From contig OX328112.1 in the NCBI GenBank assembly GCA_946811185.2, positions 25,263,558 to 25,327,557 on the forward strand: a stretch of DNA of 64,000 nucleotides, written 5' to 3'. The DNA is from Hippopus hippopus. Its lineage: Eukaryota > Mollusca > Bivalvia > Cardiida > Cardiidae. A model generated the notes under the pieces. The model was given only the letters and a program-made list of their open reading frames with translations. It ran no database searches and was not told where the DNA came from. Of this stretch, positions 42,213 to 52,483 are shown in pieces. Within the stretch, counting starts at the first letter, position 1; every line of letters starts with the position of its first letter. Made by a program: the position numbers and the translations under genes.

Positions 42213-43597
42213 GTTTTAGCTTACATGAGCACGAAGTGCTCAAGGTAATCTTTTGTGATCATGCTTTGACAGTTATCTGTTATGTGTTGTTCATTGCCTG
42301 TCGTCAAGTTTTGCCTTTTGCACGCTTTAGAGGCTTCATTTTCAGTCAAATACTCATGAAACTTGGCAAGAATGTATGTCTTGATAATATGTCAGAGGAG
42401 ATTGAAAATGGGTCACAATGGGTCAAAAACTAAGTCAGCAGATCAAATCTTTGAAAACCCTTCTGTACACTCTAGAGGCCACATTTTCAGTCCAAAACTC
42501 ATGAAAGTGCTTCAGAATGTTAGTCTTGATAACAATCTCAGACATCTTTGAAATGGATCATGTCAGGTCAAAAACTAGGCCACCAGGTCAAATCTTTGAA
42601 AAACCTTGTGTACACTCTAGAGGTCACATTTTCAGTCCAGTACTGATGAAAAATGGTTGGAATCTTTGTCTGGACAATATCTCTTTAAGAAATGCAAAAG
42701 GTTTTAAAGTGGTCAAAAACTAGGTCACCAAGTCAAATCTTTGAAAATCTTATGTACACTTTAGAAGCCACATTTTCAGTCCAATACTCAGGAAAGTTGA
42801 TCTTGAATGTTCGTCTTGGTGATATCTAAGGCAACTTTGACAATGGGTCATTTCCTGTTAAAAACTACATCACCTCGGGTCAGATCTTTGAAAAACCTTG
42901 TATACACTCTAGTGGCTGCTTTTTCAGTCCAATACTTATGAAAGTGGTTCAAAATGTTTATCTTGATAATATTTAGAACAAGTCTGAAAATGGGTCAAGT
43001 TGGTAAAAAACTAAGTCACCAGGTCAAATCTTAGAAAAACCTTGTGTACGCTTTAGAGGCCACATTCGGTCAAAAACTTTTTTTCAGTCTAATACTCATG
43101 AAAGGATGTTTATCTGGATGATAGGATGTTTATAAAAATGGGTTATGTTGGGTCAAAAAGTAGGTCACTTGGACAAATCTTTGAAAAAGCTTGTATACAC
43201 TGTAGAAGCCAATTTTTTTTAATCAAACATAAGAATTGGTCAGAATACTTGTCATGATGATACCATTGATAGGTTTGAAAATGGGTTACATCAGGTCAAA
43301 AAGTAGGTCACTTGGACAAATATAAGGAAACTTTGTGGACACTCTTGAGGCCACATTTCACTTCAAATCTTCTATGATGATACATGTATTTTCAATGAAA
43401 ATGGGTCAAGTTAAAAAAGTTGGCCACTGAGACAAATCATAGAAAAAGCTCGTATACACTCTAGATGTCACATTTGCAGTCCAATACATAATTGTGAAAG
43501 TTTGTTAGATTGTTTGTCTTGATATCTTGGAAATTGGTCATGTTGGGTCAAAAGTCTCAGGTGAGCGAATTCAGGGCCATCATGGCCCTCTTGTTTT
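42213..43597 (+). mobile_element. Dyad-headed element, 1.4 kb, with about 10 internal units
   Basis: Starts 'ttttagcttacatgagcacg' (dyad gagcacgaagtgctc) and ends 'tcaggtgagcgaattcaggg' and 'ccatcatggccctcttgttt'. Units of roughly 125-135 bp contain 'tacactctagaggccacatt' and 'gggtcaaaaactaggtcacc'. They are diverged, unlike the 161-bp units at 24629. Confidence 0.78.
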
Positions 43598-43894
43598 TTC
43601 ATTCTGTTTACTGACATGGCCAAATTAATTTAACCAATGGAGTGCCAAATAAACAAGATGACATTTCAAACTGAGGAAAAAAAAAAAAAAATTTATTTCA
43701 TTTTAAAATTTAATGCTGCTTTTGATCAGAATTTTAGCATATAGTGAACAGTTTAGATCCAATATTAGACCATATGCTTTAACTTGGTCTACACTTTCCC
43801 GCAAAAGCAACTAAAATGATGTGATGTTAACAAAAGTTTTTGTCTAATATTTGCTTAAATGTAAACTTTCACCCTCAGAGTGCCAAGTAAACCG

Positions 43895-44007
43895 AACAGC
43901 AGTGATAACCAGCATTTTCTCTTTTTTCCATGATATTTTCAATAACTTTCTTTCTCAGGGTAACAGCAGTTAAAAAATAATTAAAGCTTGTTTGGTAGGG
44001 AGTTACA
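43895..44007 (+). mobile_element. TTAA-P right half
   Basis: Begins at the palindrome centre ('gataaccagcattttctc'). Right end 'tttggtagggagtta'. Confidence 0.65.
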
Positions 44008-44221
44008 GATAGTAAATACATGTCAAAGCAATGTGATAAAAGAAGGACTTGCTGATTACAATCATTTGCTTCCTTTTGCTACAATGTTTCCAAAATTTGC
44101 CCACTGCAAGGCGAATGATTTCCTATGCAGAAGATAAAAAGTTTTAATTCACATTGTATGTCGGCACTTTCTTTACTGAGATTTTTTCTCGCAGAAGAGA
44201 ATTATCTCTTTTGATTGATCA

Positions 44222-44440
44222 GTTATCCCTTTACAGCATGATGCCGACTTTTAACCACCCTGGGAAAGAAGCCTTTTAAAAACATTGTGGGAAAAGGAGA
44301 AAATGCTGGTAACCAGCATTTTCTCCTTTTCCCACAATGTTTTCTACCCTATCAAAGAAAGACTGCCCCATTTGAGCCGCATTGAAATTGTCATCTGCAA
44401 ATGCTCTCAATTTGGACACCTGTCGTCTTGTAAAGGTTTA
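44222..44440 (-). mobile_element. TTAA-P element
   Basis: Palindrome 44277-44343 apparently perfect; right end shortened. Confidence 0.87.
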
Positions 44441-44567
44441 TACTGCCTTTTTTGATCCTGTGAACAGACATAGGGTAGAAAGGTACAAATGTTTTTGTTG
44501 TGTGTGTTGTTTCATTGTTTGTTATGCTTTTGATCTTGAAATCTAAATTTAATAATTCATAAATATT

Positions 44568-44612
44568 AGCCCCACTGGCCAAAGGTCAGAAAGCTAATGT
44601 CATGGCCCTGTT
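44568..44612 (+). mobile_element. Fragment of ggccaaaggtc dyad element
   Basis: 'ttagccccactggccaaagg' and 'ctaatgtcatggccctg' match the start of the element at 15437. Confidence 0.5.
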
Positions 44613-45247
44613 TCTGTGGTAAGGAAAGCACTTTTTAAAACAGCCATTACATAATTGCTGTTTTAATAATATTGTTTTCAAGTTGTTCAGGTTGTTTCGA
44701 TGCACCATTTTGAGAGTCTGCCCCTGGCGACAAGATCTGCCATCCACCTCTATTTTTTTAATCTAATTTTAGTGAGTGTGCATCACTTTTCTATACAGAT
44801 CAAATCGCCTTGTTTGGTTTTTCGACACCATGTTTCTCCTCAAAGCATCCATTATGTGACAAATTATTGCATCAAAACAGAATCAATAGCAGAAATCTTG
44901 ATCTACATTACCTTTGAATCCTCGATTAACAACTCCCGGAGTGAACTCCCCCTGAGTTATTATCGGATGATCAGAGTTAATATCGAAACACAGTGAAAGA
45001 GAAGCCGCCCCTTTTAACGTTTTCCTTTCAAAATCAACATGTTTATGCCAGACTTACTTTTCGTAACAGACTCAAAGGTTACTACAGAAATTTCGTTATT
45101 GGGTTATGGGTGTCAAGCTACAACTATGTTGCAGCAAAAACCATAGAACTGATAGCCACAATGGTAGCAATGACTTCTCTACTTAGCCATTATGGTTTTT
45201 GGGATAGCTACATGTCTTTTAAAAACATTTCAGTGTTTATCAATATT
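44613..45247. other. Intron, no gene or repeat assigned
   Basis: Two overlapping frames of about 100 codons (44700-44996 and 44993-45301) lack splice framing and known relatives. The second runs into the TTAA-P copy, which argues against coding. Confidence 0.35.
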
Positions 45248-45470
45248 AATTATTTCCCAGACAATCCAAAGTTTAATGGACCTCAGGAAGAAGGCTTTTG
45301 AAAACAATGTGGGAAAAGGAGAAAAAGCATGAAACCAACATTTTCTCCTTTTCACACAATGTTTTTCAAACCTTTCAAATACAAATCCAATAGATGAGTT
45401 ATACAACTAACTCATCATCTTAAAATCCCCTAGATTTAAACTGTTCTAAATTTTGTTCCCAGGTAAAAAG
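45248..45470 (-). mobile_element. TTAA-P element, diverged
   Basis: Palindrome worn ('gagaaaaagcatgaaacc'). Both termini altered. Confidence 0.7.
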
Positions 45471-45764
45471 TATATAGCTGAAAAAATGCTGTCAGATTGT
45501 CAAAAACCAAGCATATATACACCGATAGCCAATAAGGTTCAAATTTATTAGAATCTGAATAAAATAAATTACAAATGTACAAGTTACATGATAGTTACTT
45601 TTTCTTTGTTTTCATATGAAAAGTAAATCTTTTAATCTTAAGTAGCCATGGTGATTTTATCTTTTTATTGGCAATAGGGCAGTAATGAAATTGACTCTTT
45701 TAAGTGTGATTAAATTACAAGAAATTAGCATAGGAACATTTAAATTTTGTGTTTTATTTTACAG

Positions 45765-45788
45765 AAAAAAGCAAGTTGACTCGGAAAG
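45765..45788 (+). CDS. FLACC1: FLACC1-like protein, 24-nt micro-exon
   Basis: Between 'tgttttattttacag' and 'gtaggt'. The first base completes AAA; it then reads KKQVDSE and ends with AG, which joins A of the next exon to give Arg. Both junctions keep the frame, giving EEVKKKQVDSERDNLISQ, so the exon is well supported despite its size. Confidence 0.78.
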
Positions 45789-45897
45789 GTAGGTTATACC
45801 ATATGTGAATTATATTTTTACTGGTAAAAAATTTATGTTAGATAAAATTCTGAGCTTTGTCAGTGTTTTGTTTTTAAGTTAAACACTTTCATTGTTA

Positions 45898-46050
45898 TAG
45901 GCGACAGTGGCGGGATGGGTGTGGACAGCTTAGTGCAAGATAAGACTGCACAAAAATTCCAGCCTTATCTTGGATCTATAGACTGCCAGTTTGTTTAGTC
46001 AAGCCTATAAGATAAAAAACTTTCAGGGTCTCTGTGGATTGTATTGCAGC
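45898..46050 (+). mobile_element. Family B-like MITE fragment
   Basis: Inverted pair 'gcaagataagactgcac' / 'ccagccttatcttgga' between 'ggacagctta' and 'agactgccag'. Confidence 0.45.
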
Positions 46051-46078
46051 TATTGAAAGAGGTACATGTAGAGTCTTT

Positions 46079-46165
46079 ATGAGCCATGCTCTGTGAAAAG
46101 GGGGCTTAATGCATCATTCTGCAAAAAGTATCAATCCATGTCAGCCTGTGCATTCAAAAAATTAT
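46079..46165 (+). mobile_element. Family C MITE left end
   Basis: 'atgagccatgctctgtgaaa' then 'agggggcttaatgcatc', as at 12368. The right end is not present. Confidence 0.6.
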
Positions 46166-46295
46166 TTGATGTTGATAGACTTAATGAATGCCATTACAAC
46201 AAGAGTTCAAAGAGTAGACCATGGACAATTATGAAATACAGTTTAGAATGGCATTGGAAAGTTATTTACTTGCATTTTGTCACGGTAAATTTCAG

Positions 46296-46389
46296 AGATA
46301 ACTTGATATCCCAGTTACAGGAGAGAATCTCAGACCTTTCTCTGTATTTGGAGGAGGAAAGATTAAACCATAAACAGACAAAACAGAAG
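46296..46389 (+). CDS. FLACC1: FLACC1-like protein, first coiled-coil exon
   Basis: 94 nt, acceptor 'ggtaaatttcag', donor 'gtaagt'. Reads (R)DNLISQLQERISDLSLYLEE then ERLNHKQTKQK, ending in phase 0. The I-S-x-L-x-E-x-I-S-x-L pattern at the start of a coiled coil corresponds to the block that follows the VTL motif in vertebrate FLACC1. Second anchor for the name. Confidence 0.88.
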
Positions 46390-46414
46390 GTAAGTTGACT
46401 GTCTCTTGTAGCCA

Positions 46415-46628
46415 GCCTCAAATAATCTCTTGGTTTTTTGACCTCGGGAAAGGCTTAAGAAAACATTGTTGGAAAAAAGAAAATGTTGGTAACCAGCATT
46501 TTCTCCTTTTCTGACTATTCTTTTATCCTTTCAAAGACAAATCCCAACATCTGCGCCACATTTAAATCATCATTATATGCAAATGCTTTCAATTTTTATC
46601 AGGCTCAAAATTTTTTGTCTTGTTAATA
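46415..46628 (-). mobile_element. TTAA-P element
   Basis: 25 bp after an exon donor. Both TTAA ends degraded; palindrome 46461-46526. Confidence 0.75.
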
Positions 46629-46699
46629 CATGTTGCTAGTAAAGCAGTCCAGGTTTTGGATATTATCAGGAAATTTACCTTTTGTCTAAAAATAAACAG

Positions 46700-46968
46700 C
46701 TGAGCCCCATTTGTACATTTGGTTGCATACAGGGCATGAGAACAGGGAGTTGCTGGTTTGAATTCCCAGCTCAGCAAAGTTCTTTCTGAGGACTGATGAG
46801 AGTCACTGTGAAGGGTTCATTCCTCTCTCAACACTGATCATTGTTTTGACGATTGTTATGTAGGAACGCAACCATTGGCTTGGGAAAATATTGTGCAAAC
46901 TGGTAATAGAAACTCCAGGAAAGCATGGATAGGTGCACTGGCCATGACAATATAACTGAAATTAAGGA
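46700..46968 (+). mobile_element. Degenerate tRNA-derived SINE
   Basis: 'gctggtttgaattcccagctc' resembles a B box. The body 'gatgagagtcactgtgaagg..cattcctctc' and tail 'aagcatggataggtgcactgg' match repeats at 57780-58240. Confidence 0.55.
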
Positions 46969-46971
46969 ATG

Positions 46972-47700
46972 AAGAGAATTTTTTTGTTTTCATTGAGGTA
47001 TGAAAAAAAAACCTAATCACACTGTATGAAACCGCGAAGCGGTTTCATACAAAAGTGTGATTAGGTTTTTTCTTCATACCTCCATGAAAACAAAAAAAAA
47101 ATTCTCTTCATTCCTTATAATTCAATATCACAGACAACAAATATGCACTTAAATAATACTAACTGCTCTTTTTGTGTAAATCCAACATTGCGTATTTATT
47201 TACTGTCCTTTTCATTGATATTTCAAAGCGCGGTAAAACTGCTCCTTCATGACGTCAAATGACGTAATTCATGACGTCATTACAGTATTGAACGTTTGCA
47301 GATTGAGTGGATTTATTATTAGAAGTTCAATACACTAGAATTAAGTTGAAAATAAGATCGTTTAAACCCAGCAGAGTAACAATGAGTTTTCAGCTCTCTC
47401 TTTGAATTTACTGTTGGACTTTTTTTTCAGTATTCAGAAAAAACAAATTCAGCTAGCAATTTAATCTTCGGACTCGATATAAAATCAGACCGAAAAAACA
47501 TTATGAAATCTCGTATATATATGTTTGTTTACATTACTTTGACTGCAAAAGTAGTTCCGGCACTGCTAAATTTTTTTTTTTCATGGAGCTATGAAAAAAA
47601 TTTTTCAGCCAATCAGAACTCGCCAATGTTCATGAAAACTATTAATATTGAATTATACAGTATTAAACACCACACAATGAATCAACCTGATAATTAACAA
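46972..47700 (+). mobile_element. Hairpin-headed element, type 3, with CRE cluster
   Basis: A long inverted repeat (46972-47118) centred on 'aaaccgcgaagcggttt', with arms through 'gtgtgattaggtttttt' and 'gaattttttttttgttttc'. Then come three 'tgacgtcat/tgacgtaat' sites at 47250-47282, 'gtagttccggca' and 'cagccaatcagaactcgcc'. The order of hairpin, CRE sites and CCAAT box is the same as at 3150 and 41651. Confidence 0.65.
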
Positions 47701-48056
47701 TCAATGAAATAAGATAAGGGCAACAAGTGAAAAATGTGATACAAAATTTGATTGGTCAGTCAAGCTACATGATCTTGATATTTGAATAGAGACACAAGAA
47801 AGGAGTGCAGTATCAGTGAAAATTTTGTCATGATTGTCTGCCCTAAATATAAAAGATATTTGTTTGTATGCTGAATTCCTACTTCAACAATCCTTGCAAA
47901 TGAGACAGATATTTTCAATTAGTGAGAGGGAACCAAATATTGCAACACAGAGGCTGGTTTGTCAAAACATTTTGCTGAAAATAGACAATGTGGACCCAAA
48001 AGCAGATGACTCCTCAAGTTTAATTTCAATTTTACATGTTTTCATTTATTTTGTAG
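47701..48056. other. Intron, nothing assigned
   Basis: A 75-codon frame at 47834-48061 ends inside the next exon's acceptor region and is not framed by splice sites. Confidence 0.35.
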
Positions 48057-48118
48057 GCTGAAGAATATCTAAAAGACAAGATTGATGAGCTGGAAACTGC
48101 TAGAAAAAATGCTCTTGC
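48057..48118 (+). CDS. FLACC1: FLACC1-like protein, coiled-coil exon
   Basis: 62 nt, acceptor 'tttattttgtag', donor 'gtaagt'. Reads AEEYLKDKIDELETARKNAL and two bases (GC). Charged heptad-like helix. Confidence 0.85.
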
Positions 48119-48547
48119 GTAAGTTATTTACCAAAGGTCGAGATCGTAGGCAATTTTCACATTCTCAAATCAGTAGCTCTGTATCAAAACCTATATGTTA
48201 CAAGCACCCATAACAATTCTCATGATAACATGATTCTTATAAATAACCACAGTATACACAATTCATTGCCTTTGAATAATAAGGTTCTAAGTGTTACTCA
48301 CACTTAATATGACGCATACAATTTTGAAAATGGTATTTCAAGCTTTCTCATTTTATGGGACTGTAATTTCATCAAAATCATATCCTGTTATGCAGACCAA
48401 AACAGGTGCTGAAAATGGTCATATTAAGTTAATGGTTACTGTTATGTTAAAAATTTTGTTTCAAGTTTTTTCTAAACAGTGCTTTTTCAGTTACAATTTT
48501 GTTATTCTAAGGCATCAGATTGTGCAATCTGATCTACTAAAAGCAAG

Positions 48548-48728
48548 TGAGCTGCACTCTGGCAAAAGGGGGTTTAATGCATCTCTGTGAAGGATTATAC
48601 CAAGCAAGTCATTACCTAATTATGGATCCATAAAATCCATTTTGTCTAATAACCGACTGAAACCTGGGGTAGAACAGTCTTTTGACACTTTTTTGCAGAT
48701 GCATTAACCCCTATTCACAGAACCTGGG
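48548..48728 (+). mobile_element. Family C MITE, internally deleted
   Basis: Left end 'gagctgcactctggcaaaag' plus 'ggggtttaatgcatctc'; right end 'gcagatgcattaacccctattcacagaacc'. The central palindromic segment is missing. Confidence 0.65.
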
Positions 48729-48954
48729 TTAACCCTTTACCACATGACAAAATATTAGCCTTGTCCAAATTGAAAGCACTTGCAGACAATTTCAGTGTGG
48801 TTCAAATGGTGCAATCTTGCTTTGATAGGGTAGAAAACATTGTGGAAAAAGGAGAAAATGCTGGTTACCAGCATTTTCTCCTTTTCCCACAATGTTTTTA
48901 AAAAGCCTCTTCTACAGGGTCGTGAAAACCTGGGATTGTTTGGTAAAGGGTTAA
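48729..48954 (+). mobile_element. TTAA-P element
   Basis: Full length, directly after the family C copy. Palindrome 48830-48897. Confidence 0.9.
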
Positions 48955-49303
48955 GTATAGATCTAGCTTGATACAGTTTAGAAATTAAATGTTCATCTAA
49001 ATATCTGTGTGACATGAAACAATCAATGCAAATTACTGTTTGAAATATATCGAGAATTTGCACTAAAAGTGCTGGAAATCACAACTTTTTTTGTCTTGCA
49101 CAAGATCACCTTCAAAAAATGTGGCAACAAACTTTCCATTTACCAGTGTTTTCACGTGTATTGTACCCAAAGTCATGTTGGTTATTGCTATTTTACTAGT
49201 ATTTCTTTTACTGTGATCTGCTGCAAATTTGTTAAGGATACAATATAGAGGTTGAAATTACTGGTGTTTTTCCAGCTTCTTTTCCTCGTATCTTTCACAT
49301 ACC

Positions 49304-49530
49304 TCTTTAACAGACTACAAAATTTTAGACTCGGCCATATTAATAGCATTTGCAGATGACCCAAGGGAATGTGACTCAAGTGATGGAATTTGTCTGTGAA
49401 ATAGCAGGAAGTAAAGCTGAAATAGGAGAAAACAGTGGTCACTAGCATATTTCCCTTTTCCCGCATAATGTTTTCAAAAGCCTTTTCATTCAAGATTGTG
49501 AATATGCTACAGTTATGTGATAAAGGGTTA
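49304..49530 (+). mobile_element. TTAA-P element
   Basis: Ends 30 bp before the next exon. Palindrome badly worn; right end 'gtgataaagggttaa'. Confidence 0.75.
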
Positions 49531-49560
49531 AATACAAAATCATCTTATTTTTTGTTGTAG

Positions 49561-49658
49561 AGAGAAAGAAAGAGAATATCAAGAAGAAAAAGAAAAACTG
49601 AGAACTCAACTCACCACTGAGCATAATAATTATAAAACTAGCGCTGAAGCACAAATAA
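49561..49658 (+). CDS. FLACC1: FLACC1-like protein, coiled-coil exon
   Basis: 98 nt, acceptor 'tttttgttgtag', donor 'gtaagt'. Reads (A)EKEREYQEEKEKLRTQLTTE then HNNYKTSAEAQI and one base. Strongly charged helix. Confidence 0.87.
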
Positions 49659-50070
49659 GTAAGTTTAATGTTTTTCTCAGAGGGTACCAGTCATAACCGT
49701 AATTTCTTTTTCAAACATTGTACATCCTGATCTTTTTTCTACACTATACAATACTGACTCTCTGTTCAGAACAGCCCTGTCACTGTTAATTCTTTTTTTG
49801 CAAGAAAAGCAATGATTCTTAATCTGATGACAGATTTCTACTTCAATCTGCCGACAATTTTTGCTAGATCAGATCAAAGAAACTACCATTACATCATCAT
49901 GCCATGCAAAAGCCATGGTTTGAAGTCAGGATAGGGCCAAAAGTATCTCAAATGTTACCAAGTAACTTAGTCTTAGAAATGTTGGCCTAATTAGACACAT
50001 TTGCATCAGAAATATTTAACAATATATTTGACAAACTGTTTAATACCTATATAATCCTTTTTTTGCTATG
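49659..50070. other. Intron, nothing assigned
   Basis: No repeat family recognised. Confidence 0.3.
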
Positions 50071-50077
50071 AATTGTT

Positions 50078-50342
50078 AGCTCATCTGTTTTTGAAAGAAA
50101 CGATGAGTTATTGTCATTAGCCCTTGCGTGGTCATCATGCAAAATCTTTGACATTTTGTAATATTATTACTGAAGATATTTACTTCGAACATGGACAAAC
50201 TGTTTACAATCAAAAGGGAAACTCATACAACAGGGGGGGGTAACCATCAAAATACTTTGACAGTTATGCCCCTTACTCAGAATTTTCACTGAAAATCAAG
50301 CACTTGCAGCAGAGCGGTGCATGTGGTGCTCTTGTCCATTTA
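50078..50342 (+). mobile_element. 'ttagctcatctg..gctcttg' element
   Basis: Starts 'gttagctcatctgtttttga' with dyad-like 'gaaagaaacgatgag'. Contains 'acaatcaaaagggaaactca' and 'tatgccccttactcagaattttcactg'; ends 'gcatgtggtgctcttg'. Copies at 54925-55212 and 61020-61905 (split). Confidence 0.65.
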
Positions 50343-50434
50343 TGTGGTGATGTGCAACCATTCGCTCACACACCATCTTTGTATATTCACATTGTAGCTA
50401 TAACATTGTGGAGATGTTTTTTTCTTTGTTGCAG

Positions 50435-50587
50435 CGCGCATGAAAAAGGAAATAGAATTTCTACAAGGGGCATTTGAATCTTACAAAACCTCATTGCATC
50501 AGGAAACAGATGACAAATGGAACAGAAAACAGGAAGATTTGATGAATGAACTAGAGGCTCAGAAGGATAAAGAAATTCATGAGCTGA
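50435..50587 (+). CDS. FLACC1: FLACC1-like protein, central coiled-coil exon
   Basis: 153 nt, acceptor 'ctttgttgcag', donor 'gtatgt'. Reads (T)RMKKEIEFLQGAFESYKTSL, then HQETDDKWNRKQEDLMNELE and AQKDKEIHEL. The aromatic-containing stretch E-x-x-x-L..F..Y..S followed by E-x-x-D-K-W matches the Y-x-x-L-x-x-x-F-x-x-Y .. E-x-K-W segment of vertebrate FLACC1. Confidence 0.88.
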
Positions 50588-50896
50588 GTATGTTGTTTAC
50601 AGTGTTTAGATGACTCGTTAACTCCTGAGACAACTTGCATATAGCTTTAAAAATAATCCTGTAGAACTTGTGACATCCTGGAACGAGTATGAGTTAAGTT
50701 TCCAGGACGCAATTGTTAAGAATAATAAATTGAAGATTTTAAAAGTTCTTTTACTATCAGTGTAACATATGTAAGTTTAAAATTTATGACGGACAAATGA
50801 AGTGATACAGGTGAAAAAATTGTGGCTAATACAGAAATTTTTCCATTGAGCATTTCCCTCTTTTGTTGCAATGTGTTTAAAGTTGGTCGGCTTTCA

Positions 50897-51113
50897 CTGT
50901 TTACCAGATGACAAAAATGTAGACAGGTCTAAACTGAAAGCATCTGCAGACAACAAATTGAATGTTGCTTTATTTCTATCTTTGAAAGGGTAGAAAACAT
51001 TATGGGAAAAGGAGAAAATGCTTGTTACAAGCATTTTCTCCTTTCCCCACAGTGTTTTCAAAAGCTTTCTTTCTCTGGGTTGCTAAAAGTCAGAATAAAG
51101 TGGTAAAGGGTTA
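50897..51113 (+). mobile_element. TTAA-P element
   Basis: The left TTAA is lost. The palindrome centre has a compensated change ('gcttgttacaagc'). Confidence 0.85.
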
Positions 51114-51202
51114 AGACAACAAAGATGATCTACAGGACTTCTGGTAACAAGTTAAAGGCGAGTTTCTTGTCACATAAAATCCTTGATGGTCTCTATGTAT
51201 GA

Positions 51203-51425
51203 TTTAAGGATAGGGCACCCTAATGGGAGATGTGTAACATCACCTTTCATCGCCAAAAAAACGTACAGATTCAGCTAAGACTCGGGTAATCTGTAATCGA
51301 TCGGCCGATAGACACTGGTTCCCAGCGTGGATTACGGATTACCCAAGTCTTAGTCGAATCTGTACGTTTTTTCGGCGATGAAAGGTGACATTACACATCA
51401 CCCATTAGGGTGCCCTATCCTTTAA
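51203..51425. mobile_element. 'ggatagggc' long-inverted-repeat MITE, best copy
   Basis: TTTAA at 51203-51207 and 51421-51425 flanks ends GGATAGGGCACCCTAATGGG and its inverse. Almost the whole 213 bp is palindromic, with arms through 'ctttcatcgccaaaaaaacg' / 'cgttttttcggcgatgaaag'. Related copy at 31856-32055. Non-coding. Confidence 0.8.
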
Positions 51426-51675
51426 TTACATGTCCTTGCACAGAATCAAAAAATTTTGTCTGAATTTTCAGGGTGATTGTGTTACTTGAAAAAGTACTTG
51501 AAATTTTTATTATCAAATTAAAGAATTTAGAATTTTCCATATGAAAAGTGACTGTAGATGGAATTCGTCTTTTTTCCCCATTTAACAGAAGTTTTTCCAT
51601 ACCTGTGCCTTTATTGAAATGAATTTTTCATGTTTTGGAACCTAAATCATATGTCTATATATGAAAAGTGTATAT

Positions 51676-51870
51676 TTAACCCTTTACCACACAGCAAAAT
51701 TTTAGACCTATCCAAATTGAAAACATTTGCAGATGACAATTTCATAGTGGCTCAAATGACACAATTTTTCTTTGATAGGATAGCCAGCTTTTTCTCCTTT
51801 TCCCACAATGTTTTTAAAAGGCTAATACCTCGGAGTTGTTAAAAGTCATCATTGTGTGGTAAAGGGTTAA
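51676..51870 (+). mobile_element. TTAA-P element, first arm deleted
   Basis: From 'gataggata' it jumps to 'gccagctttttctcctttt', so only the second arm is present. Clean TTAA at both ends. Confidence 0.82.
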
Positions 51871-52296
51871 ACCCTTGACTTGTTGACAAATTTTAGACTT
51901 GCCCAAATTGAAAGCATTTGGCAGAAAACAAATTAGATGTGGCTTTAACTCTTTCACTACTGGATAAATAAATTGTGTTTTCTCAAAGGCTAAGAATACA
52001 TTTCCTTTGCAAGGTCAAGAGACTGTTCGGTCATAGTCTAGAATACAGCAGAGGACAGTGTAGATTGGAGATCAGACTGCACATTCTGTGCAGTCTGATC
52101 TTGATCTACACTGTCCACAAAAGCTTCTGGTGTTGTCTATGGTATAGATACATTTAATAATGAAATTTGTTTTTAAAAAGGTAAAAAGCATTGTAAGAAT
52201 AGGAGAAAATGCTGGTCATCAGCATTTTTTTCTTTTCGCACCAAAACCTTCTTTCTCAGGGTTTTTAAAACTAGATATTATTTGGTAAAGGGTTAA
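51867..52296 (+). mobile_element. TTAA-P element interrupted by family B MITE
   Basis: The left part abuts the previous copy at TTAA and stops near 51947. Palindrome and right end resume at about 52155. The insert is the family B copy. Confidence 0.75.
51950..52150 (+). mobile_element. Family B MITE nested in TTAA-P
   Basis: Starts 'taactctttcactactgg'. Centre 'gatcagactgcacattctgt' with its inverse 'gcagtctgatcttgatctac', flanked by 'acagtgtagat' / 'tctacactgtcc'. Confidence 0.65.
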
Positions 52297-52379
52297 AAAA
52301 TTAGAAGTGTTCACTGCTACAAAAGCAGCATTTTTACTTTCATAACTTTACGCATTTATTCACCATTCTATGTGTACAG

Positions 52380-52483
52380 AATTGAAGATTATTCAAGAAA
52401 AGAACATGGATAAAACTCAGCAAGCTAAAGATCATCACAGAGCTATCGACAATTTACGCAAAGAGCATAAAAGAGAATTGGAC
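52380..52483 (+). CDS. FLACC1: FLACC1-like protein, coiled-coil exon
   Basis: 104 nt, acceptor 'tatgtgtacag', donor 'gtaagt'. Two leading bases complete AAA, then LKIIQEKNMDKTQQAKDHHR and AIDNLRKEHKRELD in phase 0. Confidence 0.87.

Noticed and set aside
44700..45301. Two consecutive frames of about 100 codons suggesting an intron-nested gene
   Set aside because: No recognisable domain, and the second frame continues into a TTAA-P element.
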